Of a DNA stretch of 64,000 bases, positions 38,755-47,724 are shown one piece after another; the stretch's first letter is position 1, and each line of letters opens with the position of its first letter. The position numbers were made by a program, and so were the translations under genes. Under the pieces are notes generated by a model. That model saw only the letters and a program-made list of their open reading frames with translations, ran no database searches and had not been told where the DNA came from. The stretch is from Chitinophagaceae bacterium (GTDB taxonomy: Bacteria > Bacteroidota > Bacteroidia > Cytophagales > Cytophagaceae). Where the stretch lies: NCBI GenBank assembly GCA_028288405.1, contig JAQBNS010000052.1:30284-94283 (forward strand), given 5' to 3'.

Positions 38755-40647
38755 ATGAAAATCTGGTTAACGCTTATTCTTACAATTGTCCTATTTATTG
38801 AAAATGGCTACGCGCAGCAGTTTCAATTGAATGGTGACGGATTAGCATTGGGTGGAAATGCTTACAGGTTGACATTAGATGACTACAACCGGGCAGGTTC
38901 CATGTGGTACAAATTGGATCATGACCTCAATAAGCCTTTTAGTATAACAGGACAATTATTATTTGGAGGTAGAGATGTCTTTGGAGCGGATGGAATAGCA
39001 TTTGTATTTCAAAACGGTTGTTTGAACGCCGGAACTGCAGGTGGAGGAATTGGCTATTCCGCTATGCCAGGAAAATCTTTCGCTGTTGAATTTGATACGT
39101 TTGAAAACTCCGCCGCAACAGGATCCTTTGAAAATCATGACCCTGCTTATGATCATATCGCAGTAGAGAAAATGGGTAATGTAGATCATGCCAATGCTAC
39201 TGATAACTTATTTGGTCCTGTACAAGCAAGTGCTGCCAAAGCGAATATTGAAGACAGTCTTTGGTACGACTTTACTATTTCTTACGATCCGGTCTCTCAT
39301 TTATTTCAGGTATATTTCGACGGTACCTTAAGAGTATCGATGACCTATGATATCTATGCCAACATTTTTGCACCTGATCCTTACGTATACTGGGGTTTCA
39401 CCTCATCTACAGGCGGACAATACAACTACCAGGCTGTCTACATCAATAAAAATCTAACCACTTACGCACTTCCCGATAAAGCGATTTGCCCTGGTGGCTC
39501 TGTTTCTGTATCATTGCCTCCTATCAGTAGATTCTCTGGTAGAAATGTAGCTTTAGGTAAAGCTACCTTAGCATCAAGTATGATCAGCAGCCCTTCAGAA
39601 GCGGTAGATGGTAATGTCAATAGCCGTTGGGAAAGTATACAAGCCCACGATCCGGAATGGATGTACGTTGACCTGGGCTCTCCCCATGATATTGACAGCA
39701 TCAAACTCGATTGGGAAACGGCGTATGCTTCCTTATATCATATTGATGTGTCCAGCGACGCTGTCACATGGACTACGATATATAATGAAACAGATCCTAC
39801 ACGATTGAGTGCATACGTACAACCCAATCTGATTGACACGATCATTGTTTCCGCTAGTAATGTACGATATGTAAGGATGTATGGCACAGCCAGGGCAACA
39901 CCTTACGGGTATTCTATTCATGAATTTCAAATCTTCGGAAAACCAAAATATGTCTGGTCTCCTAACGATGGTTCTATTAGTCCCGATATCAACAGTGCTA
40001 ATCCTACCTTCACACCGGCAGTTACCACGACTTATTCTCTCGTCTATCCGGACTTCTGTACAGGCGCCGTCATCTATAACATGACCATTACAGTAGACTG
40101 TACATTACCGCTAGAGCTGACTTCATTCGATGTCATCAAAGTCGGTAACAAAGGTCACTTGACATGGACTACTTCACTCGAAGAAAATACGCATCATTTC
40201 ACCATCATGAAATCGCTGGATGGTATCAACTTCACGCCTCTTGGTCGTGTAGCAGCAGCGGGTAATAGTCATTCCTTAAGAAACTATTATTTTGATGACA
40301 CTGATTTGCCGGCCAGCGGGACCGTTTATTACCAACTCGTAACAACAGACATTGACGGCAGCAGCAACAATAGTCCTATCCGATTATTGAATCTAAAAGA
40401 AGAAAACCTATACATTTCAAGTCCTGTATTTGACGAAGAGACTTCTCTCATCCTACCAGGCGAAACAAAATCACTGCAACTAACAGTGGTTGATGCTGTC
40501 GGAAGAGTATTATTAGAAGAATACCACACAGATGTAACGAGTCCGGTTTATTTTGGAAAATCACTTCCTCCTACGGTCGGCTTCTACGTCGTGATTGTTC
40601 AGACAGAGACGTTGAATAAAACGTTTAAGGTGGTGAAAAGGAAATAA
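38755..40647 (+). CDS. Secreted protein: L-type lectin-like + F5/8 type C (discoidin) + T9SS-type C-terminal domain
   Basis: Signal peptide at MKIWLTLILTIVLFIENGYAQ (ORF opens at 38668). Lectin-like FGADGIAFVFQN...GKSFAVEFDTFEN; discoidin-like GRNVALGKATLASS..SRWES; C-terminal TVGFYVVIVQTETLNKTFKVVKRK. Confidence 0.8.
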   Translation: MKIWLTLILTIVLFIENGYAQQFQLNGDGLALGGNAYRLTLDDYNRAGSMWYKLDHDLNKPFSITGQLLFGGRDVFGADGIAFVFQNGCLNAGTAGGGIGYSAMPGKSFAVEFDTFENSAATGSFENHDPAYDHIAVEKMGNVDHANATDNLFGPVQASAAKANIEDSLWYDFTISYDPVSHLFQVYFDGTLRVSMTYDIYANIFAPDPYVYWGFTSSTGGQYNYQAVYINKNLTTYALPDKAICPGGSVSVSLPPISRFSGRNVALGKATLASSMISSPSEAVDGNVNSRWESIQAHDPEWMYVDLGSPHDIDSIKLDWETAYASLYHIDVSSDAVTWTTIYNETDPTRLSAYVQPNLIDTIIVSASNVRYVRMYGTARATPYGYSIHEFQIFGKPKYVWSPNDGSISPDINSANPTFTPAVTTTYSLVYPDFCTGAVIYNMTITVDCTLPLELTSFDVIKVGNKGHLTWTTSLEENTHHFTIMKSLDGINFTPLGRVAAAGNSHSLRNYYFDDTDLPASGTVYYQLVTTDIDGSSNNSPIRLLNLKEENLYISSPVFDEETSLILPGETKSLQLTVVDAVGRVLLEEYHTDVTSPVYFGKSLPPTVGFYVVIVQTETLNKTFKVVKRK

Positions 40648-40707
40648 GTAAGCGGTGAAGAGTGAAGAGTAAACAGAAATGCTCACTGTTCACTCTTCAC
40701 CGTTTAC
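40648..40707. repeat. Heptamer-array inverted repeat, GTGAAGA family (copy 1)
   Basis: GTAAGCG GTGAAGA GTGAAGA GTAAACA ... ; right-arm reverse complement GTAAACG GTGAAGA GTGAACA GTGAGCA. Confidence 0.85.
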
Positions 40708-40748
40708 AAAAAATAAGTATCTTACATCGCAACAGAATCTCCTTGCGA

Positions 40749-41242
40749 TGAAATTCATATCCACCATTTATCGGCTCGATTACCTCAACACACATTACAT
40801 TGAAATCCCAGTAGCAATCGTAAAAAAACTGGGCGGCAAATTTAATGTACGTCTCTTATGCACACTCAACAATCAGTTGACTTTTCAGTGCGGCATTGTA
40901 GCCTTAGGAGAAGGCAAAGGGTACATCAGTCTCAATGCCAAACGACTTGCAACATTACATCTAAAAAAAGGTGACAAAGTAGAAGTCCTGTTGAAAAAAG
41001 ACGACAGTGAATTCGGTGTGGAAGTTCCGGAAGAACTCGCCGAAGTCTTTGCACAGGATCAAGAAGGCTTCCAACGATTTGAAAAGTTAGTAGCAGGAAA
41101 ACAACGTTTCATCATCCGTCATGTGACAGCTGTTAAAAGCAGTCAGCTTAAAATAGAGCGAGCACTTAACCTGATTAATAACCTGAAAAAACTTCCGCCA
41201 GGCAAAGAAACATTTAAGGGAATGATGGGGATTAAAGATTAA
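40749..41242 (+). CDS. YdeI/OmpD-associated (DUF1905-like) protein
   Basis: MKFISTIYRLDYLNTHYIEIPVAIVKKLGGKFNVRLL... VPEELAEVFAQDQEGFQRFEKL. Internal start at 40749. Confidence 0.7.
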
Positions 41243-41284
41243 TTTCTACTTTTAAATCAACCAATCACATCCTAGCTGATACTC

Positions 41285-42628
41285 GTGAACAAAGTTTTGA
41301 TCATTGACGACGAAGAAAAACTGCGGCACCTGCTGAGCAGAATCATTACGCTGGAAGGTTACGAAGTACAGGAAGCTCCCAATTGTAAAACTGCTTTAAA
41401 AAAACTACAGCAGTCTGATATAGATGTTGTGCTCTGTGACGTCAAATTACCCGACGGCAACGGAGTGGATTTGGTCAAGGAAATCAAAAAGAATTACCCG
41501 CTCTCCGAAGTCATCCTGATGACGGCCTACGGAAACATTACCGATGGTGTACAAGCCATGAAGAACGGGGCTTTTGACTACCTAACCAAAGGCGATGACA
41601 ACAACAAAATCATCCCTCTTCTTGCCAGAGCGATCGATAAAGTAACATTACAAAAAAGGATTCATTCCCTGGAAAAACAAGTAAGCAAAAAATATTCCTT
41701 TAACGAAATCATCGGAAAGTCCAAAATCATTTTACAAGCTATAGAACTGGCTAAAAAAGTTGCACCGACAGATACCACTGTTTTATTATTAGGAGAAACA
41801 GGAACAGGTAAAGAAGTTTTTGCACAAGCCATTCATTTTGAAAGTCCTCGCAAAGACAAATCATTTGTCGCTATTAATTGCGCAGCTTTTGGAAAAGAGA
41901 TTTTAGAAAGCGAATTGTTCGGCTATAAAGCAGGGGCTTTTACGGGTGCAACAAAAGACAAGAAGGGATTGTTTGAAGAGGCCAACAATGGTACCATCTT
42001 TTTAGATGAACTGGGAGAAATGAGTTTGGAACTACAAGCCAAACTGTTGCGTGTGCTGGAAACGAATGAATTCATAAAAGTCGGCGATACCAAATCTACC
42101 AAAGTCAATGTTCGCGTCATTGCCGCTACACATAAAGACCTCTTGAAAGAAGCGGATGCCGGGCATTTCAGAAGTGATTTATATTATCGCCTTTCTGTTT
42201 TTCAAATTGTATTGCCTGCTTTAAAAGAAAGATTGAATGATATTGAATTATTAGCACAGCATTTTTTAAACATCTATACCAAGAAAGCCAATAAAAAAAT
42301 AAATGGTATTAGTGAAGTCTATATAGAGCAACTTAAACTCCACAATTGGCCAGGCAATATCAGAGAACTCAAAAACATCATTGAGCGAAGTGTCATTCTT
42401 GATACAACAGGAGAACTAACTGTCGACTCTTTACCTTTAGAAATTTTGCAGCAGGCAGCTACTACTACAGGAAAATCAATGTCCGCTTTTGACTTATCCA
42501 GTGCAGAGAAATTGCACATTCAAAAAGTGATGAACTATACGAATGGAAATAAAACAGAAGCAGCGCGTCTATTAAATATCGCGTTGACTACCCTCTATAG
42601 AAAGCTGGAAGAATATAAAATCAGTTGA
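41285..42628 (+). CDS. Sigma-54-dependent response regulator (NtrC type)
   Basis: Receiver, AAA+ (GETGTGKEVFAQAIH, GAFTGA), Fis-type HTH (NGNKTEAARLLNIALTTLYRKLEEY). GTG start. Confidence 0.92.
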   Translation: MNKVLIIDDEEKLRHLLSRIITLEGYEVQEAPNCKTALKKLQQSDIDVVLCDVKLPDGNGVDLVKEIKKNYPLSEVILMTAYGNITDGVQAMKNGAFDYLTKGDDNNKIIPLLARAIDKVTLQKRIHSLEKQVSKKYSFNEIIGKSKIILQAIELAKKVAPTDTTVLLLGETGTGKEVFAQAIHFESPRKDKSFVAINCAAFGKEILESELFGYKAGAFTGATKDKKGLFEEANNGTIFLDELGEMSLELQAKLLRVLETNEFIKVGDTKSTKVNVRVIAATHKDLLKEADAGHFRSDLYYRLSVFQIVLPALKERLNDIELLAQHFLNIYTKKANKKINGISEVYIEQLKLHNWPGNIRELKNIIERSVILDTTGELTVDSLPLEILQQAATTTGKSMSAFDLSSAEKLHIQKVMNYTNGNKTEAARLLNIALTTLYRKLEEYKIS

Positions 42629-42654
42629 GTTCACCCTTTCAAAATACTAGGCCT

Positions 42655-42681
42655 ACCCTTTCAAAATGAAAGGGTTTTTTT
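42655..42681 (+). terminator. Terminator after sigma-54 regulator
   Basis: ACCCTTTCAaaaTGAAAGGGTTTTTTT. Confidence 0.75.
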
Positions 42682-42793
42682 ATGTCCAAATCTAACTTCA
42701 CAAAACGATCATGCTCTTCCCCAATGCATTAGTATGCTTTTATAAAAGTTGGGCCGGCAATTGGTATGTACCTGTCAAACATCATTAAAACCT

Positions 42794-42877
42794 ATGACAA
42801 CTATCCTATTAATCGCTGCCGGATTGCTTTGCTTCTGGCTCTTTTATAAGTGTATTCATTACTTCGAAAAAATTTAA
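42794..42877 (+). CDS. 27-aa membrane peptide upstream of kdpF
   Basis: MTTILLIAAGLLCFWLFYKCIHYFEKI; single TM; 4 nt before kdpF. Confidence 0.55.
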   Translation: MTTILLIAAGLLCFWLFYKCIHYFEKI

Positions 42878-42881
42878 TCTT

Positions 42882-42959
42882 ATGGCCGTCTTATTCCTTA
42901 TCGCAATACTGGTATTTGTATACATGTGCTATGTATTATTAAAACCCGAAAAATTTTAA
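42882..42959 (+). CDS. kdpF: KdpF-like small membrane subunit
   Basis: MAVLFLIAILVFVYMCYVLLKPEKF, directly upstream of kdpA. Confidence 0.8.
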   Translation: MAVLFLIAILVFVYMCYVLLKPEKF

Positions 42960-42970
42960 CAAGATCATTT

Positions 42971-44671
42971 ATGTCGTACACAGAACTATTAGGAGTATTA
43001 CTCTTTTTCTTCGCCACTTTCCTATTGGCGATTCCCTTGGGCAAATACATTGCAAAGATATATGCCGGTGAGAAAACGCTATTGGATCCCATTTTCAATC
43101 CGATAGAAAGAACGTTTTTCAAATGGAGCGGAATCGATGCCACGAAACAGATGAACTGGAAACAGCATCTGTCGGCGATGCTAACCATCAACATGGTTTG
43201 GTTTTTAATGGCCCTATTTATTTTAATGAACCAGTCGTGGTTACCATGGAATCCGGATGGCAATCCAAACATGACCGCTGACCTGGCTTTTAATACCTCC
43301 ATTTCTTTCCTTGTGAACTGCAACCTGCAGCATTACTCGGGAGAGTCAGGTGTATCGTATTTCTCACAGATCTTTGCCTTGATGTTTCTACAATTCGTAT
43401 CCGCAGCTACAGGTATGGCAGCAGCGGCTGTGCTCTTCAATGCCTTGAGAGAACGAATTTCAGATCAACTGGGTAACTTCTACAACTACTTCCTTAAAAG
43501 TGCCACCCGCATCTTGCTTCCATTATGTATTATCGTATCGGTCATCCTATTGTTCAGAGGAACACCTATGACGATGGAAGGCAAAGACACCATGATCTCC
43601 ATGGAAGGTGATACAATACATGTATCACGTGGTCCTGCTGCGGCGTTCATTGCCATCAAGCACTTAGGCACAAATGGCGGCGGATTCTTCGGTGTCAACT
43701 CTGCACATCCTTTTGAAAATCCTGATTACTTCACCAACATCGTGGAAATGGTAGCGCAAACTATCATTCCTTTCGCTATGATTTTCGCACTAGGGTTTTA
43801 CCTGAAACGAAGGAAACTAGCCTGGATGATTTTTGGTGTCATGACGCTTGAATTCGTGTTGTTGGTGGTACCCGCCATTATCAGTGAAGTACAAGGTAAC
43901 CCCGCCATACAGGCCATGGGCATAGACCAATCGCAGGGAGCGATGGAAGGGAAAGAAGTACGCTTTGGCGCTGCCGCCTCAGGTTATTGGAGCATCATCA
44001 CCACTGTTATTTCTACCGGTTCTGTCAATGCCATGCACGACAGTAGCATGCCCATCTCCGGATTAACACAATTGCTATCCATGATGGTCAATGCAATTTA
44101 CGGAGGTTGCGGTGTAGGTATATTAAACTTTTATGTATTCATCATACTCGCCGTATTCATCAGCGGATTAATGGTAGGGCGCACACCTGAATTCATGGGT
44201 AAAAAGATCGAAGCACGTGAAGTGAAAATCTCTATGATCGTCGCCCTCTTCCATGGTTTCTTAATTCTTGTCAGTACAGCCTTAGCGTCCTCCATCTTCA
44301 TCAACAACCCTGAAATTGGCTGGCTGAATAATCCCGGTTTCCATGGATTCAGCGAAATGCTGTACGAATACACTTCTTCTTCGGCCAACAACGGCAGTGG
44401 ATTTGAAGGGTTAGGAGACAACACGCCTTGGTGGAATATTTCAACAGGAATTGTTTTACTGCTTTCCCGCTTCATCCCGATCATCGGACCGATTGCGATT
44501 GCAGGAATTCTTGCCAATAAAAAATACATTCCGGAAAGTGCAGGTACCTTGAAAACAGACACCGCTACTTTTGGACTGATGGTCTTCGCAGTCATTGTCA
44601 TCACGGCTGCTTTGTCTTTCTTTCCTGCCTTAACGCTAGGGCCTATTGCAGAGTATTTCTCAATGAGGTGA
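42971..44671 (+). CDS. kdpA: Potassium-transporting ATPase subunit KdpA
   Basis: GTNGGGFFGVNSAHPFENP, SANNGSGFEGL. True start MSYTELLGVLLFFF. Confidence 0.96.
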   Translation: MSYTELLGVLLFFFATFLLAIPLGKYIAKIYAGEKTLLDPIFNPIERTFFKWSGIDATKQMNWKQHLSAMLTINMVWFLMALFILMNQSWLPWNPDGNPNMTADLAFNTSISFLVNCNLQHYSGESGVSYFSQIFALMFLQFVSAATGMAAAAVLFNALRERISDQLGNFYNYFLKSATRILLPLCIIVSVILLFRGTPMTMEGKDTMISMEGDTIHVSRGPAAAFIAIKHLGTNGGGFFGVNSAHPFENPDYFTNIVEMVAQTIIPFAMIFALGFYLKRRKLAWMIFGVMTLEFVLLVVPAIISEVQGNPAIQAMGIDQSQGAMEGKEVRFGAAASGYWSIITTVISTGSVNAMHDSSMPISGLTQLLSMMVNAIYGGCGVGILNFYVFIILAVFISGLMVGRTPEFMGKKIEAREVKISMIVALFHGFLILVSTALASSIFINNPEIGWLNNPGFHGFSEMLYEYTSSSANNGSGFEGLGDNTPWWNISTGIVLLLSRFIPIIGPIAIAGILANKKYIPESAGTLKTDTATFGLMVFAVIVITAALSFFPALTLGPIAEYFSMR

Positions 44672-44729
44672 AGAGTGAGTAGCGAAGAGTGAATAGGGCT
44701 CTTGACTGCTCGCTCACTCTCACAGCTTT
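44668..44729. repeat. Heptamer-array inverted repeat, GTGAAGA family (copy 2)
   Basis: GTGAAGA GTGAGTA GCGAAGA GTGAATA G ... CTGCTCGCTCACTCTCACAGC. Contains stop codons of both kdpA and the convergent gene. Confidence 0.75.
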
Positions 44730-45079
44730 GTCCTAACAGAATTTATCAACCCACTTAACAACTTAGAGATGAAATCTAGTAACCGATTAAGCTCATCATA
44801 TCTTTCAATTGAAATGTACTTTAATCTCCTAGCGATGATAAGTAAAGTGTCTACTTCTGACAATGAACCTCTCGAAATAAAGAGAAAGTGTAAAAACTCT
44901 TTGGAAGTATTTCTCCCGGCACCTTCAGCAATATTATTCGGGATAGATACTGACGCTCTTCTTAACTGTGCAGTCAGCCCAAATACCTCATGTTTAGGGA
45001 ATTCTTCTGTCACTGCATAAATACGAATTGTAAATTCAATTCCCTTTTTCCAGGCATCCAATCTTTGATGGGGTTTCAT
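44720..45079 (-). CDS. Four helix bundle protein (S23 rRNA intervening-sequence protein family)
   Basis: [83 protein letters not shown]. Confidence 0.9.
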   Translation of the reverse strand: MKPHQRLDAWKKGIEFTIRIYAVTEEFPKHEVFGLTAQLRRASVSIPNNIAEGAGRNTSKEFLHFLFISRGSLSEVDTLLIIARRLKYISIERYDELNRLLDFISKLLSGLINSVRTKL

Positions 45080-45092
45080 AAAATTTAAAAAA

Positions 45093-47144
45093 ATGAAAAA
45101 AAATAAACTATTTGATCGCAAGATAATAAAAGATTCGATTGTACAATCATTTGTCAAATTGAATCCCAGGTATCTCATAAAAAACCCAGTAATGTTCGTA
45201 GTAGAAGTATGTACAGCAGTAATGTTGGTGGAAACACTCTATTCACTGCTCACTGCTCACTCTTCACCGTCATATAACCTTATAATATTCATCACGCTGC
45301 TTTTCACGCTCCTCTTCGCTAATTTTGCAGAAGCCATTGCGGAAGCACGTGGTAAAGCACAAGCAAATAGCTTAAGAAAAACCAGAGAAGAAACTCCGGC
45401 TAAAAAAGTGCAAGCCATAGGAGAAATGTATTTCGATGAAATCATCGTTGTATCTTCTTCGCATCTAAAAAAGGGCGATGTATTCGTTTGTGAAACCGGA
45501 GATGTGATACCAATGGATGGAGAGATCGTAGAAGGCATAGCGACCATCGATGAAAGTGCCATCACAGGAGAAAGTGCGCCGGTAATCAGAGAAGCAGGTG
45601 GAGACAAAAGTTCGGTAACGGGTGGAACAAAAGTCTTGTCAGATAAAATCAAAGTCAAAGTGACCACCGAACCGGGAGAAAGTTTCTTGGATAAAATGAT
45701 TGCTCTTGTTGAAGGTGCAAGCCGACAAAAAACACCGAATGAAATTGCATTGACTATTTTGTTGGCTGGGTTTACGTTGATATTTATACTCGTGACCATC
45801 ACGCTCAAACCCTTTGCAGATTATGCCAATACGCCGATCACGATCGCGTCTTTCATCGCGTTGTTTGTTTGCCTTATTCCTACCACCATCGGCGGGCTGT
45901 TATCCGCTATAGGCATTGCCGGTATGGACAGAGCGCTTCGTGCCAATGTGGTTACGAAATCCGGTAAAGCTGTCGAAACAGCAGGAGACATTGACGTATT
46001 GCTGTTGGATAAAACGGGTACCATAACCATTGGCAATAGAAAAGCGACTCACTTCTATCCTGCACATGGAACAGATGAACAAAGTTTTTTACAAGCCTGT
46101 ATGCTCTCTTCTTTAGCCGATGAAACTCCGGAAGGAAAATCTATTGTGGAATTGTGTAAACAGTTAGGAGTAAAGAGTGAAGAGAACCATTCACTACTCA
46201 CTCTTCACTCTTCACACACCTTAGTCAAATTCACCGCCGAAACCAGAAGCAGTGGAATAGACATGGATGGCATAAGAATTCGCAAAGGTGCTACGGATGC
46301 GATACGCAAATTATCTGAAAAGGCTGGTCACATTTTCCCGAAAGAAATCGAAGAGAAAGCCAAGAAGATCGCCAGCGGCGGTGGCACACCGTTGGTTGTT
46401 TCTGAAAATGAAAAAATCATTGGTGTGATCGAACTTCAGGACATCATTAAAGAAGGCATGAAAGAACGTTTTGAACGCCTGAGAAAAATGGGTGTAAAAA
46501 CGGTGATGGTGACTGGTGACAATCCGCTTACGGCAAAATATATTGCGCAGAAAGCAGGTGTGGATGATTTCATCGCAGAAGCAAAACCGGAAGATAAAAT
46601 GGAATACATCCGCAAAGAACAACAAGCGGGAAAACTGGTGGCCATGATGGGTGACGGTACCAACGATGCACCGGCCTTAGCTCAGGCTGATGTGGGAGTG
46701 GCCATGAACAGCGGTACACAAGCAGCTAAAGAAGCGGGCAACATGGTTGATTTAGATAACGATCCTACTAAACTGATCGAGATCATAGAGATTGGAAAAC
46801 AATTGCTGATGACCAGAGGAACGCTAACGACGTTTAGTATTGCCAATGACGTCGCCAAATACTTCGCCATCGTACCCGCTTTGTTTGTCACTTCTATACC
46901 TGCTTTACAGGGATTGAACATCATGAAGCTGAGCAGTCCGGAAAGTGCCATTCTCTCCGCGATCATCTTCAATGCAATCATTATTCCTGCATTGATTCCC
47001 TTAGCGCTAAAAGGCGTAAGCTATAAACCCATTGGTGCATCCGCATTACTGAGAAGGAATCTTTTCATCTACGGTCTCGGAGGTATTATTATCCCGTTTA
47101 TTGGCATCAAAATTATTGATGTGCTTATTTCCCTTGTATTTTAA
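45093..47144 (+). CDS. kdpB: Potassium-transporting ATPase subunit KdpB
   Basis: [58 protein letters not shown]. Confidence 0.97.
   Translation: MKKNKLFDRKIIKDSIVQSFVKLNPRYLIKNPVMFVVEVCTAVMLVETLYSLLTAHSSPSYNLIIFITLLFTLLFANFAEAIAEARGKAQANSLRKTREETPAKKVQAIGEMYFDEIIVVSSSHLKKGDVFVCETGDVIPMDGEIVEGIATIDESAITGESAPVIREAGGDKSSVTGGTKVLSDKIKVKVTTEPGESFLDKMIALVEGASRQKTPNEIALTILLAGFTLIFILVTITLKPFADYANTPITIASFIALFVCLIPTTIGGLLSAIGIAGMDRALRANVVTKSGKAVETAGDIDVLLLDKTGTITIGNRKATHFYPAHGTDEQSFLQACMLSSLADETPEGKSIVELCKQLGVKSEENHSLLTLHSSHTLVKFTAETRSSGIDMDGIRIRKGATDAIRKLSEKAGHIFPKEIEEKAKKIASGGGTPLVVSENEKIIGVIELQDIIKEGMKERFERLRKMGVKTVMVTGDNPLTAKYIAQKAGVDDFIAEAKPEDKMEYIRKEQQAGKLVAMMGDGTNDAPALAQADVGVAMNSGTQAAKEAGNMVDLDNDPTKLIEIIEIGKQLLMTRGTLTTFSIANDVAKYFAIVPALFVTSIPALQGLNIMKLSSPESAILSAIIFNAIIIPALIPLALKGVSYKPIGASALLRRNLFIYGLGGIIIPFIGIKIIDVLISLVF
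45241..45271. repeat. GTGAAGA-family half element inside kdpB
   Basis: ATTCACT GCTCACT GCTCACT CTTCACC GTC, encoding [12 protein letters not shown]. Confidence 0.7.
46167..46220. repeat. GTGAAGA-family inverted repeat inside kdpB
   Basis: GGAGTAA AGAGTGA AGAGAAC C ATTCACT ACTCACT CTTCACT CTTCACA, encoding [18 protein letters not shown]. Confidence 0.8.
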
Positions 47145-47154
47145 TTTTACGATT

Positions 47155-47712
47155 ATGAAAGAACATCTCTTACCTGCCATCAAACTGACGTTGATTTCTC
47201 TTGTCTTTTTCTGCGTCATCTACCCCGCCCTGATAGGGGGCATTGCACAAGTCTCTCCCAATAAAGGAAAAGGATTTCTAGTGGAGCAAAAAGGAAAAGT
47301 GTATTATGAAAACATCGGACAAGCCTTTTACTCTGACCAGTACTTCTGGAGTCGGCCTTCTGCTGTATCATACAACGCAGCCGGTTCTTGCGGTAGTAAT
47401 AAAGGCCCATCCAATCCTGATTATCTGGTTTTAGTGCAACAAAGGATCGATACCTTTATGGTACACAATCCGGGAGTGAAAAAGTCTGACATCCCGGCTG
47501 ACTTAATCACAGCAAGTGGAAGCGGCCTCGATCCGCACATTTCTCCCAAAGCAGCCGCAGTACAAATAAAACGCATCGCAAAAAGTAGAAACCTGTCAGA
47601 AGCAAAAGTTACAGAACTCGTTAATCAAAGTATTGAAAAACCATTCCTGGGATTGTTTGGACCTGAATCAGTGAATGTATTGCAATTGAATCTAAAACTA
47701 GAAAAACTTTAA
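47155..47712 (+). CDS. kdpC: Potassium-transporting ATPase subunit KdpC
   Basis: MKEHLLPAIKLTLISLVFFCVIYPAL; YFWSRPSAVSYNAAGSCGSNKGPSNP; ASGSGLDPHISP. Confidence 0.95.
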   Translation: MKEHLLPAIKLTLISLVFFCVIYPALIGGIAQVSPNKGKGFLVEQKGKVYYENIGQAFYSDQYFWSRPSAVSYNAAGSCGSNKGPSNPDYLVLVQQRIDTFMVHNPGVKKSDIPADLITASGSGLDPHISPKAAAVQIKRIAKSRNLSEAKVTELVNQSIEKPFLGLFGPESVNVLQLNLKLEKL

Positions 47713-47724
47713 TACCTTAATCTC

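Noticed and set aside
42700-42793. Sigma-54 promoter upstream of kdpF
   Set aside because: I looked for a GG-N10-GC element and found only a weak GG-N10-GG-like match, so I do not call one.
44720-45079. Four-helix-bundle protein considered as Avd of a diversity-generating retroelement
   Set aside because: No reverse transcriptase, TR/VR pair or variable target gene nearby; a stand-alone IVP-family gene fits better.
44720-45079. IVP-like gene taken as an rRNA intervening sequence
   Set aside because: No 23S rRNA sequence anywhere in the window; the gene lies within the kdp operon.
45257-45808. 183-aa minus-strand ORF antisense to kdpB
   Set aside because: Shadow ORF; Ser/Pro/Thr-rich composition and no family resemblance.
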